64,000 nucleotides of DNA from JAEULH01 sp963746275 (GCA_963746275.1 CAVVAX010000016.1:1-64000); one strand, 5' to 3'; numbered from the stretch's first letter, positions 45,660-55,752 are shown. Numbers and translations: made by a program. The notes: a model not told the origin generated them from the sequence alone.

Positions 45660-47067
45660 TTACGCCGCCAGGCGCTCCCGCCGCGCCCAGGCGAAGGTCT
45701 CCTCCAACGCCCGGCCGAAGCGGGCGAGCATATCTTCGATGTCGGCCGCCTCGATGATCAGCGGCGGCGAGAAGGCAATGACGTCGTTCGGCAACGCCCG
45801 CAGGATCAGGCCGTTGGCCTCAGCCCGCTTGGCCAGATAGGGGGCGACGGCATGGGCGGCGTCGAAGGACAGCTTCGTCGCCTTGTCGCGGACCAGCTCC
45901 ACCGCCGCGACCAGGCCGATGCCGCGCACCTCGCCGATCAGCGGGTGATCGGCATAACGCACGCAAGCCCTCCTGCAAGACCGGCCCGACCGAGCGGACG
46001 TGCTCGACGATGTTGCGCTCCTCGTAGATGGCGAGCGCCTCCAGCGCCACCGCCGCCGCGACGGGATGGCCGGAGTAGGTGAAGCCGTGGCCGAAGATGC
46101 CGATCTTGTCGCTTTCGGCCACCATCGCCTGGTAGATCGGCTCGGACACCAGCGTCGCCGAGATCGGGATGTAGCCCGAGGACAGCGCCTTGGCGCAGGT
46201 GATGATGTCCGGGGTGATCTGGAAGGTCTGCGAGCCCCACATCTGCCCGGTCCGGCCGAAGCCGCAGATCACCTCGTCGGCGATCAGCAGCACGTCGTAG
46301 CGGGCGAGCACCGCCTGGACCTTCTCGAAGTAGCTCGCGGGGGGCACGATCACCCCGCCCGCGCCCATGACCGGCTCGGCGATCATCGCCGCGACGGTGT
46401 GCGGGCCTTCCGCCTGGATCAGCCGCTCGAGCCGGTCGGCGAGCCGGGTTGCGAACTGCTCCTCGCTCTCACCGGCGGCGGCCACCCGGTAGTGGTGCGG
46501 GCAGTCGGCATGTAGGATGCGGGCGATCGGCAGGTCGAAGTCGCGGTGGTTGGCCGGCAGGCCGGTGAGGCTGGCAGCAGCGACGGTGACACCGTGGTAG
46601 CCCTTGTGCCGGGAGATGATCTTCTTCTTCTCCGGCCGACCGATGGCGTTGTTATAGTACCAGACGAGCTTGACGGCGGTGTCGTTGGCCTCGGATCCGG
46701 AGTTGGCGAACAGCACCTTTGACATCGGCACCGGCGCCATCGCGATCAGCTTCTCCGACAGGTCGATGGTCGGCGCCGGCGCCTTGCCGCCGAAGGAGTG
46801 ATAGAACGGCAGCCGCCGCATGGCCGCGCTGGCGGCGTCCGCCAGCCTCGGTTCGCTGAAGCCGAGCGCGGTGCACCAAAGCCCCGCCATGCCCTCGATG
46901 TAGGCATTTCCGGCGTCGTCATAGACGCGTACGCCCTCGCCGCGGGTGATGACCAGCGGGCCGGTCTCGCGGTGACGCTTGAGATTGGTGTAAGGGTGGA
47001 TGCAGTAGGCGATGTCGCGCGCCGCCGCGGAGTTGGGCGAAGGTTTCGCCTCGGCCTCAGGGCTCAT
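45660..47067 (-). CDS. Class III omega-aminotransferase (frameshifted)
   Basis: From the ATG at 47067 the protein has IHPYTNLKRHRETGPLVITR, NAYIEGMAGLWCTALGF and FANSGSEANDTAVKLVWYYN. HKGYHGVTVAAASLTGLPA and IADEVICGFGRTG follow, and the PLP lysine is in CAKALSSGYIPISA. A frame change near 45965 links to RYADHPLIGEVRGIGLVAAV and the end at 45660. About 469 residues. Wording and length match putrescine/beta-alanine:pyruvate aminotransferases (SpuC-like). A polyamine-type ABC transporter is encoded on both sides of the next gene, which supports use of polyamines. Confidence 0.88.
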
Positions 47068-47246
47068 TCATCAAGCTCCAGTCGTAGCAAGCCGCTGCGG
47101 CACACTATCGCCGGCCTGTCGGGCTCATGCCATCATAGCTTAGCCTGATCCCGCGGCGTTGCCGGCAGGGCCGCGCGGCCTTGCCTTGCATTACCATATA
47201 GGATCAGGCGGGGATTGGGATCGCCTATCCGGCGGGGCCAAGAAGA

Positions 47247-48401
47247 ATGGATGCAGGGACAGTGCGCGGGAACGCGCAGCGCGATTGCCCCGGCGGCTCC
47301 GCCGAGCCGGCCGCCGATGCGGTCATCGTCCGCCTGCGCGGGATCGAGAAGACCTTCGACGGCGCCTCGCTGGTGGTCAAGGGCGTCGACCTCGACATCC
47401 GCCGGGGCGAGTTCCTAACCTTGCTCGGGCCGTCTGGCTCGGGCAAGACCACCATCTTGATGATGCTCGCCGGCTTCGAGACGCCGACCCAGGGCGAGAT
47501 TGTGATCGACGGCCGCCCCGTCGGCAACCTGCCGCCGCACAAGCGCGACATCGGCATCGTCTTTCAGAGCTATGCCCTGTTCCCGCACATGACGGTGGCG
47601 GAGAACCTCGCCTTCCCGCTGGAGGTGCGCAAGCGCCGGCGCGCCGAGATCCGCGAGCGGGTGGAGCGGGCGCTCTCCATCGTCCGGCTCGACGGCTTGG
47701 GCGCCCGCCGGCCGAACCAGCTCTCCGGCGGCCAGCAGCAGCGCGTGGCCCTCGCCCGGGCGCTGGTCTTCGAGCCGAAGCTGGTGCTGATGGACGAGCC
47801 ACTCGGCGCGCTCGACAAGCAGCTTCGCGAGCACATGCAGCTCGAGATCAAGCACATCCACGAGAAGCTCGGCGTGACATTTGTCTACGTCACCCACGAC
47901 CAGACCGAAGCATTGACCATGTCCGACCGCGTCGCGGTAATGAGCCAAGGCGTGATCGAGCAGCTCGATACGCCGGAGCGGGTGTATGAGGCGCCGCTGA
48001 ACGCGTTCGTTGCCCACTTCATCGGCGAGAACAACCGCCTGCCCGGGCGCGTGCTGTCGGCCGACGGCGCGACCTGCGTCGTCGAGGTCGCCGACGGCTG
48101 GCGCATCGAGGCCCTGGCCATCGGCAAGGGCGCCGCCTCCGGCGCCGCCACCAGCGTGAGCCTGCGCCCGGAGCGGGTGCGGGTCGGCGAGGCCGCGGCG
48201 GCATGCGCCAACCGGTTCGAGGCCGAGGTCCTGGAGCTCGTCTATCTCGGCGACCACACTCGGCTCAGGCTTGCAACCTGCGGCCAGGACGGCTTCGTCC
48301 TCAAGATCGCTCACGGCAGCGGGCCGCCCCGCCTTCGCGCCGGCGAGCGCATCACCATCGGCTTCGCCGCCGAGGACTGCCGGGCGCTGGACGAAGCCTG
48401 A
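47247..48401 (+). CDS. Polyamine-type ABC importer ATPase (PotA-like)
   Basis: The 384-residue ATPase has Walker A GPSGSGKTT (61-69), signature LSGGQQQRVALARAL (from 159), Walker B LVLMDEPLGALD (179-190) and a C-terminal TOBE domain (VSLRPERVRVGE). PotA-like features include GIVFQSYALFPHMTVAENLA and FIGENNRLPGRVL. It is divergent from the aminotransferase and separated from the matching permeases and binding protein (50414-53558, opposite strand) by the TPR gene. The start at 47247 gives a 27-residue leader; a later start is possible. Confidence 0.88.
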   Translation: MDAGTVRGNAQRDCPGGSAEPAADAVIVRLRGIEKTFDGASLVVKGVDLDIRRGEFLTLLGPSGSGKTTILMMLAGFETPTQGEIVIDGRPVGNLPPHKRDIGIVFQSYALFPHMTVAENLAFPLEVRKRRRAEIRERVERALSIVRLDGLGARRPNQLSGGQQQRVALARALVFEPKLVLMDEPLGALDKQLREHMQLEIKHIHEKLGVTFVYVTHDQTEALTMSDRVAVMSQGVIEQLDTPERVYEAPLNAFVAHFIGENNRLPGRVLSADGATCVVEVADGWRIEALAIGKGAASGAATSVSLRPERVRVGEAAAACANRFEAEVLELVYLGDHTRLRLATCGQDGFVLKIAHGSGPPRLRAGERITIGFAAEDCRALDEA

Positions 48402-48575
48402 GGCGCCACCGAGCCAGCAGCCGCCCCGGCTGCATTTTATGTAGTGAACTCCGCCGCTTGCCATTGCATACTATTCGCAAGTGAGCGCCGCCTTCTCTTC
48501 TTGCCCTATCAGTACAAGGTGGGCGCTCCGTAGCACCGCCAGGTAATTGCGGTGTACTTAGGGAGGAAAACGCAC

Positions 48576-50396
48576 ATGATCCAGCGCTACCTGTGCCTGG
48601 GCGTGCTCACCGCAGGTCTGTTCGGCGCCGCCCATGCCCTTGCCCACGGCCCCGAAGGCGCCTATCACGGCGCTGCGGCGGCAAGCCCCGAAGCGGAGGC
48701 ACCGTCGAGCGTGATCCCAGCCAACCTGCTCGCCGCCGTCTGCGCGATGCCGGGACACCACCACGACACGAGCTTCCAGAGACGGGTCGAGGTTGCTCGG
48801 GTGCTGCTCGCCCGGGCCGGGCCTACCGCCACTACCACCGAGGCGCCGCTGTTCGACGACCTGGGTGGCCATACCTACCGGGTCTCGGCCGCCTCGCCGC
48901 AGGCGCAGCGATACTTCGACCAGGGCCTTCGCCTGACCTATGGCTTCAACCACCCGGAGGCGCTGCGGGCGTTCCGGGCGGCGCAGCGCATCGATCCCGG
49001 ATGCGCGCTCTGCTACTGGGGCGAGGCCTATGCGCTCGGACCCAACATCAACGCGCCGATGGATGCGGAGGCGATCGCACCGGCTATGGCCGCCATCGAC
49101 AAGGCTCTGGTGCGCCGGGAGAAGGCCAGCGAGCGGGAGCAGGCTCTGATCGAGTCGCTGGCGCGGCGTTATTCCGCCGATGCGGATGCCGACCGGGCGG
49201 CGCTGAACCGGCATTACGCCAGCGCCATGGCCGAGGTCGCGGCGCGCTTTCCGGATGATCCGGACATCCTGTCGCTCTACGCCGATGCGCTGATGAACCT
49301 GTCGCCGTGGGACTACTGGGAGAAGGACGGCCGGACCCTCAAGCCGCAGGCGGCGGAGCTCGTTACGACGCTGGAGAAGGCGCTGGCCGTCGACCCGCGG
49401 CATCCGTACGCGATCCACCTCTACATCCACGCGGTCGAGGCCTCAACGGCGCCGGAGCGCGCGGAGCCCTACGCCGACCGGCTGGCGGCGCTGATGCCTG
49501 GCGCCGGGCACATGGTCCACATGCCGGCGCACATCTATTTCCGCGTCGGCCGCTTCGCCGACTCGATCGACGTCAACAAGGAGGCTGTCGCCGCCGACGA
49601 GGCCTATATCGCCCGCGTTGCGCCGAACAGCCTCTATCCCTTCAGCTACTATCCGCATAACGTCCACTTCCTGCTGGAGTCGGCGCGGATGGCGGGCGAT
49701 GGCGCGACGGCATTGGCCGCCGCCCAGAAGCTGCCGGGCGTTCTGTCCGACGACGTCGCGGCGCAAATCTCCTGGGTGCAGCTCATCAAGGCCGCCCCCT
49801 ATTTCGCCCACGCCCAGTTCAGCCGGTCGGCGGAGACGCTGGCGGTGGCCGACCCGGGCGACCGGTTCCCCTACGTCCGGGCGATGTGGCACTACGCGCG
49901 CGGTGTTGCCCACGCTCGCCAGGGCGAGGCGAAATCGGCGCAAGCCGAGGCGGCTGCCATCGACGACATTGCCGCGAAGACGGACTTCCAGCCGCTGATC
50001 GAGGGCGGCGTTCCGGCGCCCGACCTGCTGCGCCTTGCCCGGCTGATCGTCGAGGGGCGGATCGCCCAGGCTCAAGGCGACCAGGAGGCCGCGATTGGCG
50101 CGTTTAAGGAAGCCGCCACCATCGAGGATGGCCTGCCCTACCTGGAGCCGCCCTTCTGGTACTATCCCGTCGGCCAGTCGCTGGGCGCGGCCCTGCTCCA
50201 GGCGGGCCGAGCGGAGGAGGCGGAAGCGGCGTTCAGGAAGGCGCTCGATCGCTACCCCGGCAACGCATGGGCCCTCTATGGCCTGCGCGAGGCGGCCAAC
50301 CGCCGGGGCGACGAGCAGACGGCGCGCGAGGCCGACCGGCAGCTCCAGGAGAAGTGGCTGGGGCCGGACGCCGACCTGCAGTTGTCACGGCTGTAG
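48576..50396 (+). CDS. Secreted TPR-repeat protein
   Basis: The ATG at 48576 follows GGGAGGA and starts a signal peptide (MIQRYLCLGVLTAGLFGAAH). The mature protein of about 580 residues begins with a His-rich stretch (MPGHHHD). TPR-like helices follow: RYFDQGLRLTYGFNHPEALR, FRAAQRIDPGCALCYWGEAY (with a CxxC), and C-terminal EEAEAAFRKALDRYPGNAWA. HMVHMPAHIYFRVGRFADSI is a recognisable conserved block of these proteins. Role unknown; periplasmic scaffolding or metal handling are possibilities, not shown. It separates potA from the rest of the transporter. Confidence 0.82.
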   Translation: MIQRYLCLGVLTAGLFGAAHALAHGPEGAYHGAAAASPEAEAPSSVIPANLLAAVCAMPGHHHDTSFQRRVEVARVLLARAGPTATTTEAPLFDDLGGHTYRVSAASPQAQRYFDQGLRLTYGFNHPEALRAFRAAQRIDPGCALCYWGEAYALGPNINAPMDAEAIAPAMAAIDKALVRREKASEREQALIESLARRYSADADADRAALNRHYASAMAEVAARFPDDPDILSLYADALMNLSPWDYWEKDGRTLKPQAAELVTTLEKALAVDPRHPYAIHLYIHAVEASTAPERAEPYADRLAALMPGAGHMVHMPAHIYFRVGRFADSIDVNKEAVAADEAYIARVAPNSLYPFSYYPHNVHFLLESARMAGDGATALAAAQKLPGVLSDDVAAQISWVQLIKAAPYFAHAQFSRSAETLAVADPGDRFPYVRAMWHYARGVAHARQGEAKSAQAEAAAIDDIAAKTDFQPLIEGGVPAPDLLRLARLIVEGRIAQAQGDQEAAIGAFKEAATIEDGLPYLEPPFWYYPVGQSLGAALLQAGRAEEAEAAFRKALDRYPGNAWALYGLREAANRRGDEQTAREADRQLQEKWLGPDADLQLSRL

Positions 50397-50413
50397 GCGG
50401 CCCCTAACCCGCT

Positions 50414-51242
50414 CTACCCGGCGGGCGCCGCTCGTCGCCTGTCGCGGCGGATGGCCAGGCGCTCGTCGCGCCGGCGGAGCGCCTCCATCGCCGCCAGCAG
50501 CGCCGTGGCCAGGACGATCAGGATCGTCGCGACCGCGGTGATCGCCGGGGTGACATGCTCGCGGATGCCGTCGAAGATCTCCCGCGGCAGCGTCCGCTCG
50601 CCCGGACCGCCGATGAACAGCACGACGATCACCTCGTCGAAGGAGGTGGCGAAGGCGAACAGGCCGCCGGCGATGAGCCCCGGCGCGATCAGCGGCATGA
50701 CCACGCGGAAGAAGACGACCAGCGGCGGCGCGCCCAGGCTTGAAGCCGCGCGCACCAGGCTGGTGTCGAAGGTCGCGAGCGTCGCTGAGACGGTGACGAA
50801 GACGAAGGGCGCGCCGAGCGCCGCGTGCGCCAGGATCAGGCCGGGAAAGCTGTTCACCAGTCCAAGCGGGGCGAAAAAGAAGTACATCCCGACCGCGGTG
50901 ATGATCACCGGCACGATCATCGGCGAGATCAAGAGCCCGGTGATCACCGCCTTGCCCGCGGACCCGCGCCTGAGCCAGGCCGACGGCGGCCAGCGTGCCG
51001 AGGACCAGGGCCAGCGCCGTCGCCGGTACCGCAATGATCAGGCTGTTGCGCAATGCCCTGAGCCACCGCTCGGTGGTGAGCACCTCCTCGTACCAGCGGA
51101 GCGACAGCCCATCCAGCGGGTACGTGAGGAAGGAGCCGGCGTTGAACGACAGCGGCACGATCGCCAGGATCGGCGCCACCAGGAAGCCGATGACCAGCGC
51201 CGCATACGCTAGCAACAGCAGGCGGGGCCAGCGCCGGCGCAT
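50414..51242 (-). CDS. Polyamine-type ABC importer permease (PotC-like, frameshifted)
   Basis: The ATG at 51242 overlaps the upstream permease stop (TGATG). The N-terminus MRRRWPRLLLLAYAALVIGF and PLDGLSLRWYEEVLTTERW are PotC-like. A frame change near 50970 leads into KAVITGLLISPMIVPVIITA, the permease loop LVRAASSLGAPPLVVFFRVV, and FATSFDEVIVVLFIGGPGER. FDEVIVVLF is characteristic of PotC and its relatives. About 275 residues. It is the last gene of the binding protein - PotB - PotC operon. Confidence 0.87.
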
Positions 51243-52471
51243 CAGCCGAGCCGCACGCCGGCGGTGCCGGCGACCCGGGCGTAGACGGTATAGAGCACGG
51301 CGGTGGCGGCAAGCAGCAGTGTCGCCAGGGCAGCGGCAAGGCCCCAGTTGATCGTGCGGTTGGTGTAGAAGGCGATGAAGTAGCTGACCATCTGGTCGTC
51401 GGCGCCGCCAACCAGGGCCGGCGTGATGTAGTAGCCGATAGCCAGGATGAAGACGAGCAGTCCGCCTGCGCCGATGCCGGGCAGGCTCTGCGGCAGGTAG
51501 ACGCGGAGGAACGCGGTCGAAGGCGGGGCGCCGAGGGAGGTGGCGGCGCGCATCGTCTGAGGATCGATCGTCTTCATCACGCTCACGAGCGGCAGGATCA
51601 TGAACGGCAACAGCACGTGGGTCATGGCCACGTAGACGCCGAACCGGTTGAAGATCATCTGCACCGGCTGATCGACGACGCCTGAGGCGAGCAGCAGGCC
51701 GTTGACGATCCCCTCGTTCTGCAGCAGGACCACCCAGGCGCTGGTGCGGACCAGAAGCGAGGTCCAGAACGGCAGCAGGATCAGGATCATCAGCAGGTTG
51801 CCGGTGCGCGCAGGCGCCGTGGCGACGACGTAGGCCAGCGGATAGCCCAGCGCCAGACAGATCAGGGTGACCGTGCCCGCGATCTTCAGCGTGCGGGCGA
51901 GGATGGCGACGAACACGGCCTCCTCCGCCGGCACGCTCGTGACCCAGCCGTGCTCGTTGCGGCGGAGATCCAGCGCCGAGAGCAGGTAGAAGTCGGTGAT
52001 GGTGAAGGCCGCCCGGCGCAGAGCCGCCCAGTGCGTCGGATCCTGCCAGCGAGCATCGATGGCCGTGAGCGCGGCCCGCGGGTCGACCGGCGGCGGTGCG
52101 GCCGCCAGCGTCCTGCCGGTCGACAGCAGCAGGCTGCGGAAGCCGGAGATCTCGTGGTTCAGTCGCTGCGCAACGGCCGCGAGCCGGCGTTTGCCGAAGG
52201 CCTCCGGCAACTCGCGAACCAGGGCCTGGAACGCTGGCTCCGGCGGCGCGCCGATGCCGTCCCAGGCCTTAAGCGCCGCGGCGCTGTCCGGCAGCGCCTG
52301 GGACAGGATGGGGTCGTGGACGGCCCGGAACAGCATCTGGCCGATGGGGACGAAGAAGGTGAAGAGCAGGAAAATGGCGAGCGGCGCGACCAGGCCGAGG
52401 GCGCGAAGCGTGCGCCCGCGCTCGGCCCGGCGCAGCCGCGCCTTCAGCGCCGGTGCGGCGGGGTTGGCCAA
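51242..52471 (-). CDS. Polyamine-type ABC importer permease (PotB-like)
   Basis: The 409-residue protein is longer than usual PotB (about 280-300). Between membrane segment 1 (VAPLAIFLLFTFFVPIGQML) and segment 2 (FVAILARTLKIAGTVTLICL) lies an extracytoplasmic insert of about 130 residues. The rest is standard: LMILILLPFWTSLLVRTSAW, VYVAMTHVLLPFMILPL, the EAA-like RAATSLGAPPSTAFLRVYLP, and ILAIGYYITPALVGGADDQM. It starts 28 bases after the binding-protein stop. Confidence 0.88.
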   Translation of the reverse strand: MANPAAPALKARLRRAERGRTLRALGLVAPLAIFLLFTFFVPIGQMLFRAVHDPILSQALPDSAAALKAWDGIGAPPEPAFQALVRELPEAFGKRRLAAVAQRLNHEISGFRSLLLSTGRTLAAAPPPVDPRAALTAIDARWQDPTHWAALRRAAFTITDFYLLSALDLRRNEHGWVTSVPAEEAVFVAILARTLKIAGTVTLICLALGYPLAYVVATAPARTGNLLMILILLPFWTSLLVRTSAWVVLLQNEGIVNGLLLASGVVDQPVQMIFNRFGVYVAMTHVLLPFMILPLVSVMKTIDPQTMRAATSLGAPPSTAFLRVYLPQSLPGIGAGGLLVFILAIGYYITPALVGGADDQMVSYFIAFYTNRTINWGLAAALATLLLAATAVLYTVYARVAGTAGVRLG

Positions 52472-52499
52472 TCGGACCCGCCCGCACCGCCGGTCGCGC

Positions 52500-53558
52500 T
52501 TATTGCGCCGCCCAGGCGGTGAAGCGCTTGTTCAGCTCGTCGACGCGGTCGGTCCAGAAGCGGACGTCCAGGGCCACCGCCACCTCCAGGTTCTGCGGCG
52601 CGCTGGGCAGATTGGCGAGCAGGGCGGGCGGAATGCTCTGCATGGCGGCCTTGTTGGTCACGCCATAGGAGATGAACTCCGGCAGCTTCGCCTGCCTCTC
52701 AGGCTCGCTCATGAAGGCGATCAGCTTCATCCCCTGCTCGGCGTTGGGGCTGCCCGTTAGCACGACCCAAGAGTTGGTGGCGTAGATGCTCCCCGGCCAG
52801 ACGATGCGGAAGTCCTTGCCCTCGCGCCGCGGCGCATCGAGCCTGCCGTTGTAGACCGAGGTCATGACCACCTCGCCCGAGGCGAGCAGCTGCGGCGGCT
52901 GCGCCCCGGCCTCCCACCAGATCAGGTGCGGCTTGATCTGGTCGAGCTTGGCGAACGCCCGGTCGACGCCCTCCTTGGTCGCCAGCACGGAATAGACGTC
53001 CTTGGGCGCGACGCCGTCGGCCATCAGCGCGAATTCGAGGGTGTACTTCGGCCCCTTGCGCATCGCCCGTTTGCCCGGGAACGTCTCGACGTCCCAGAAA
53101 TCCGCCCATGACGTCGGCCCGCCGGCAGGGAACTTGCTGGCGTCATAGGCAAGCGCGGTCGACCAGATGATCGCGCCGACGCCGCAGTCGCTGACCGCCG
53201 ACGGCAGGAAGGCGTCGCGGCCGCCAAGCTTCGTCCAGTCGATCGGCATCAGCAGCCCCTCGTCGCAACCGATGCTGAGCTCCTCGGCCTCGACCTGGAC
53301 CACGTCCCACGGCACCGCCCCGCCCTCGACCTTGGCGCGCAGCGCGCCGATGCCGCCGTCCCAGGAGTCCTCGATGAGCGGGATGCGGGTTTCGGACTTG
53401 AAGGGCTCGAAGTAGACCTTGCGCTGCGCGTCCTGATAGGTGCCGCCCCATGAGACGACGCTCAGGTCCCGCGCATTGGCAGCACCCGCGGCGAACAGCG
53501 CGCCGCTCAACGCAGCGACGGCCAGGGCCGCCGCGCCGGCCTTGAAGTGATTGCCCAT
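52500..53558 (-). CDS. Polyamine-type extracellular solute-binding protein (PotD-like)
   Basis: I chose the ATG at 53558, which begins a clear signal peptide (MGNHFKAGAAALAVAALSGA, then GAANARD). The 352-residue protein belongs to the type 1 binding-protein group of PotD relatives: LSVVSWGGTYQDAQRKVYF, GAVPWDVVQVEAEEL, GVGAIIWSTALAYDASKFP and WADFWDVETFPGKRAM. The ligand could be putrescine, spermidine or a related amine. First gene of the operon with the two permeases. Confidence 0.9.
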   Translation of the reverse strand: MGNHFKAGAAALAVAALSGALFAAGAANARDLSVVSWGGTYQDAQRKVYFEPFKSETRIPLIEDSWDGGIGALRAKVEGGAVPWDVVQVEAEELSIGCDEGLLMPIDWTKLGGRDAFLPSAVSDCGVGAIIWSTALAYDASKFPAGGPTSWADFWDVETFPGKRAMRKGPKYTLEFALMADGVAPKDVYSVLATKEGVDRAFAKLDQIKPHLIWWEAGAQPPQLLASGEVVMTSVYNGRLDAPRREGKDFRIVWPGSIYATNSWVVLTGSPNAEQGMKLIAFMSEPERQAKLPEFISYGVTNKAAMQSIPPALLANLPSAPQNLEVAVALDVRFWTDRVDELNKRFTAWAAQ

Positions 53559-53881
53559 GTCCAGCCTCCCTCCGCCCGCTTCAGCGCCGCCATAACGGCG
53601 GGGCCGGCGAGGCGTGTTCTGAGAAAGGTACGCGCTCGCGGGCAACGCCGACAAGCCTCACCACGGGGTGAGGCGGACGCTCGGGCCATGCAAGCGCCAT
53701 CCGCAATAGCGCCCTCACCACCCCCTCTCCCGCTTGCGCGTCCCGCGCGCGGGAGAGGGAGACGAGCGGTAGCATCGCCAGCTTGCCCTCGCCCGCGGCG
53801 AAGCCGTGGGAGAGGGAGGGACCCGCGAAGCGGAAGGGTGAGGGCAGTGCGGCCCGCCCACGCGTTAGCGACGCAGCCCCC
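53559..53881. other. Intergenic with palindromic repeats
   Basis: These 323 bases hold no gene. Several GC-rich inverted repeats are present, the longest at 53723-53759, plus CCCTCGCCC/GGGTGAGGG-like pieces to 53845. Confidence 0.55.
53723..53759. repeat. CCCTCTCCCGC inverted repeat
   Basis: CCCTCTCCCGC (53723-53733) and GCGGGAGAGGG (53749-53759) are perfect 11-bp arms with a 15-base loop. Related wording recurs at 55735-55770 and 36181-36207, so it is likely a dispersed palindrome. Confidence 0.7.
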
Positions 53882-55378
53882 CTATGCCCAGGTGCGGGCG
53901 GTGCGGGCGCTGACGGAGAGTTCGACCAGGCGGTGGTTGTTGGTGTCGCAGACGAGCAGCCGGTCCGGCCCGGCGACCGCGACACCCGACGGCTCGCTGC
54001 AGGCGAGCGCTTCCTCGGTTGCCCCGTCGGCCCAGGCGAACGAGCGCTCGCCGAGGTCGCTGACATCGTCGCGCTCGGGATCGACGACGCGCAGCAGACC
54101 GTTGTAGCTGTCGGCGACGACGAGCCGGCCGTCCCACCAGTCGAGGCCGAGGCAGTGCTGGAAGCGGGCCGCGGCGAGCGGCCCGTTGGCGTCGCCGAAC
54201 TCAAACAGGCCGGCGCCGACCAAAGTGCTGACCCGGCCGCCGGCGTGGAGGTCGAGGCGCCGCAACGCCGACGCCTCGCTATCGAGGAAGTACAAGGCGC
54301 TGCCCTCCGCATCGAAGGCCAGCGACGACGGCTGGGCAAGGCAGGCAGAGCCCGCAGCGCCGTCGATCAGGTCTTCCTGACCGGTCCCGGCACAAGGCCG
54401 GACCGTGCCGTCGTCCAGGTCGAGCACACCCAACTGATGGGTGCCGGCGTTGGCGAAGAACAGGCTCCGGCCGTGCACAGCGAGGTCCCAGACCGAGGCC
54501 AGCGCCGCCTCATGGCCGGGGCCGGAACGGCGCAAAACGCCTCCGCGCGTCCCGGTGCCGGCCAAGGTGCCGACCCTGCCGGTGGTGAGGTCGATGCGGC
54601 GGATGGCATGGTTGCCGGTGTCGGCGACGAATACGGAGCGGCCGTTGGCGATGAGGCCCTGCGGGCTGTTGAAAGCGCTGTCGCCCGCGCCGAGGTCGAT
54701 GAAGCCGGGCTTGCCGCAGCCGAAGCGGCGAAGCTCATGGCCATGGTCGTCCAGGACCGCGACCTGGTGGTGGCCGCTGTCGGCGCACACCCACTGCCGC
54801 TCCCCCGCCTGCCCCACCAGCGGCTTGATCTTGGTGGGATAGCGTAGCCGCGAACCGCCGCTTCCGTTGCCCGCGGCTGGCCGCCGGGTGATCGGCAGCG
54901 GCAACGGCTCGCTCCCGGCGCTGCAGCGCCAGCCCTGAACCATCCGGCCGATCCCGGACCGCAGCTTCTCCGCGTCCGGCTCGCCCGGCAGGTCGCCCAG
55001 CACCTTCCCGTCCGGGCCAACGAACACGAGGGTCGGCCAGCCGCGCACGCCGTAGGCGCCCCACAGCAGCATGTCCGGGTCGTGGACGACCGGGTGGCGG
55101 ATGTCGTATCGCGCCAGCGTGTGCGCCAGCGCCGTCGGCTCGCGCTCGTGCGGGAACTTCGGCGAGTGCACGCCGATGACGAGGACCGCGGGGTCCGCGA
55201 ACGCGGCCGAAACCCGCCGCAGGGTCTCCTGGACGTTGAGGCAGTTGACGCAACAGGCCGTCCAGAAGTCGAGGACGACCAGCCGGCCGCGCAGGTCGGC
55301 CATGGTAAGGGGTCGATCGACGTTGAACCACTGCAGTCCCGGCCGGCAAAGCTCGGGAGCCGGCCTCAGGCCGAACAT
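53882..55378 (-). CDS. Thioredoxin-like / NHL-propeller fusion protein
   Basis: The 498-residue protein has an N-terminal TlpA-like thioredoxin domain with FWTACCVNCLNVQETLRR (CVNC at 43-46), IGVHSPKFPHE and GWPTLVFVGPDGK. An NHL-type six-blade propeller follows: GHHQVAVLDDHG, NSPQGLIANGRSVFVADTGN, LAQPSSLAFDAEGSALYFLD and PSGVAVAGPDRLLVCDTNNH. The arrangement is that of NHLRC2-like proteins. No signal peptide is visible, so it is probably cytosolic. Function in bacteria is not established. Confidence 0.9.
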   Translation of the reverse strand: MFGLRPAPELCRPGLQWFNVDRPLTMADLRGRLVVLDFWTACCVNCLNVQETLRRVSAAFADPAVLVIGVHSPKFPHEREPTALAHTLARYDIRHPVVHDPDMLLWGAYGVRGWPTLVFVGPDGKVLGDLPGEPDAEKLRSGIGRMVQGWRCSAGSEPLPLPITRRPAAGNGSGGSRLRYPTKIKPLVGQAGERQWVCADSGHHQVAVLDDHGHELRRFGCGKPGFIDLGAGDSAFNSPQGLIANGRSVFVADTGNHAIRRIDLTTGRVGTLAGTGTRGGVLRRSGPGHEAALASVWDLAVHGRSLFFANAGTHQLGVLDLDDGTVRPCAGTGQEDLIDGAAGSACLAQPSSLAFDAEGSALYFLDSEASALRRLDLHAGGRVSTLVGAGLFEFGDANGPLAAARFQHCLGLDWWDGRLVVADSYNGLLRVVDPERDDVSDLGERSFAWADGATEEALACSEPSGVAVAGPDRLLVCDTNNHRLVELSVSARTARTWA

Positions 55379-55598
55379 GCCGTCATGTGTCCCTGCGTGA
55401 TTTCGCGTGGCCTCTGCCGCAGTGTCATCAATGTGGGACGCCGGGCGGCGGTTGCGAGCGCGGATTCCCGCTCAACGGAGCCGCCGCCGCGGGCCGGCGA
55501 CCGCTCCGTGGCGGACGCATGGCGGGCGACAGTGGGCGCATGGCGGCGGCGAGGCTTGATCGGGCGCGGGCAGCGCTGTAAACGTAGGGCTCTTGCAG

Positions 55599-55674
55599 GT
55601 CCCCTTCGTCTAGAGGCCTAGGACACCGCCCTCTCACGGCGGCAACAGGGGTTCGAATCCCCTAGGGGACGCCA
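55599..55674 (+). tRNA. tRNA-Glu (CTC)
   Basis: The acceptor GTCCCCT/AGGGGAC, anticodon stem CCGCC/GGCGG with loop CTCTCAC (anticodon CTC, Glu), and T-arm AGGGG-TTCGAAT-CCCCT fold well. Discriminator G and an encoded CCA follow. Confidence 0.95.
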
Positions 55675-55752
55675 CCTCTCCGGCAGACCTGCCGTTGCTT
55701 AACCCGCGCCGGCAAGTGCCCTCAGCCCGACCCTCGCCCTTGGGGAGAGGAG

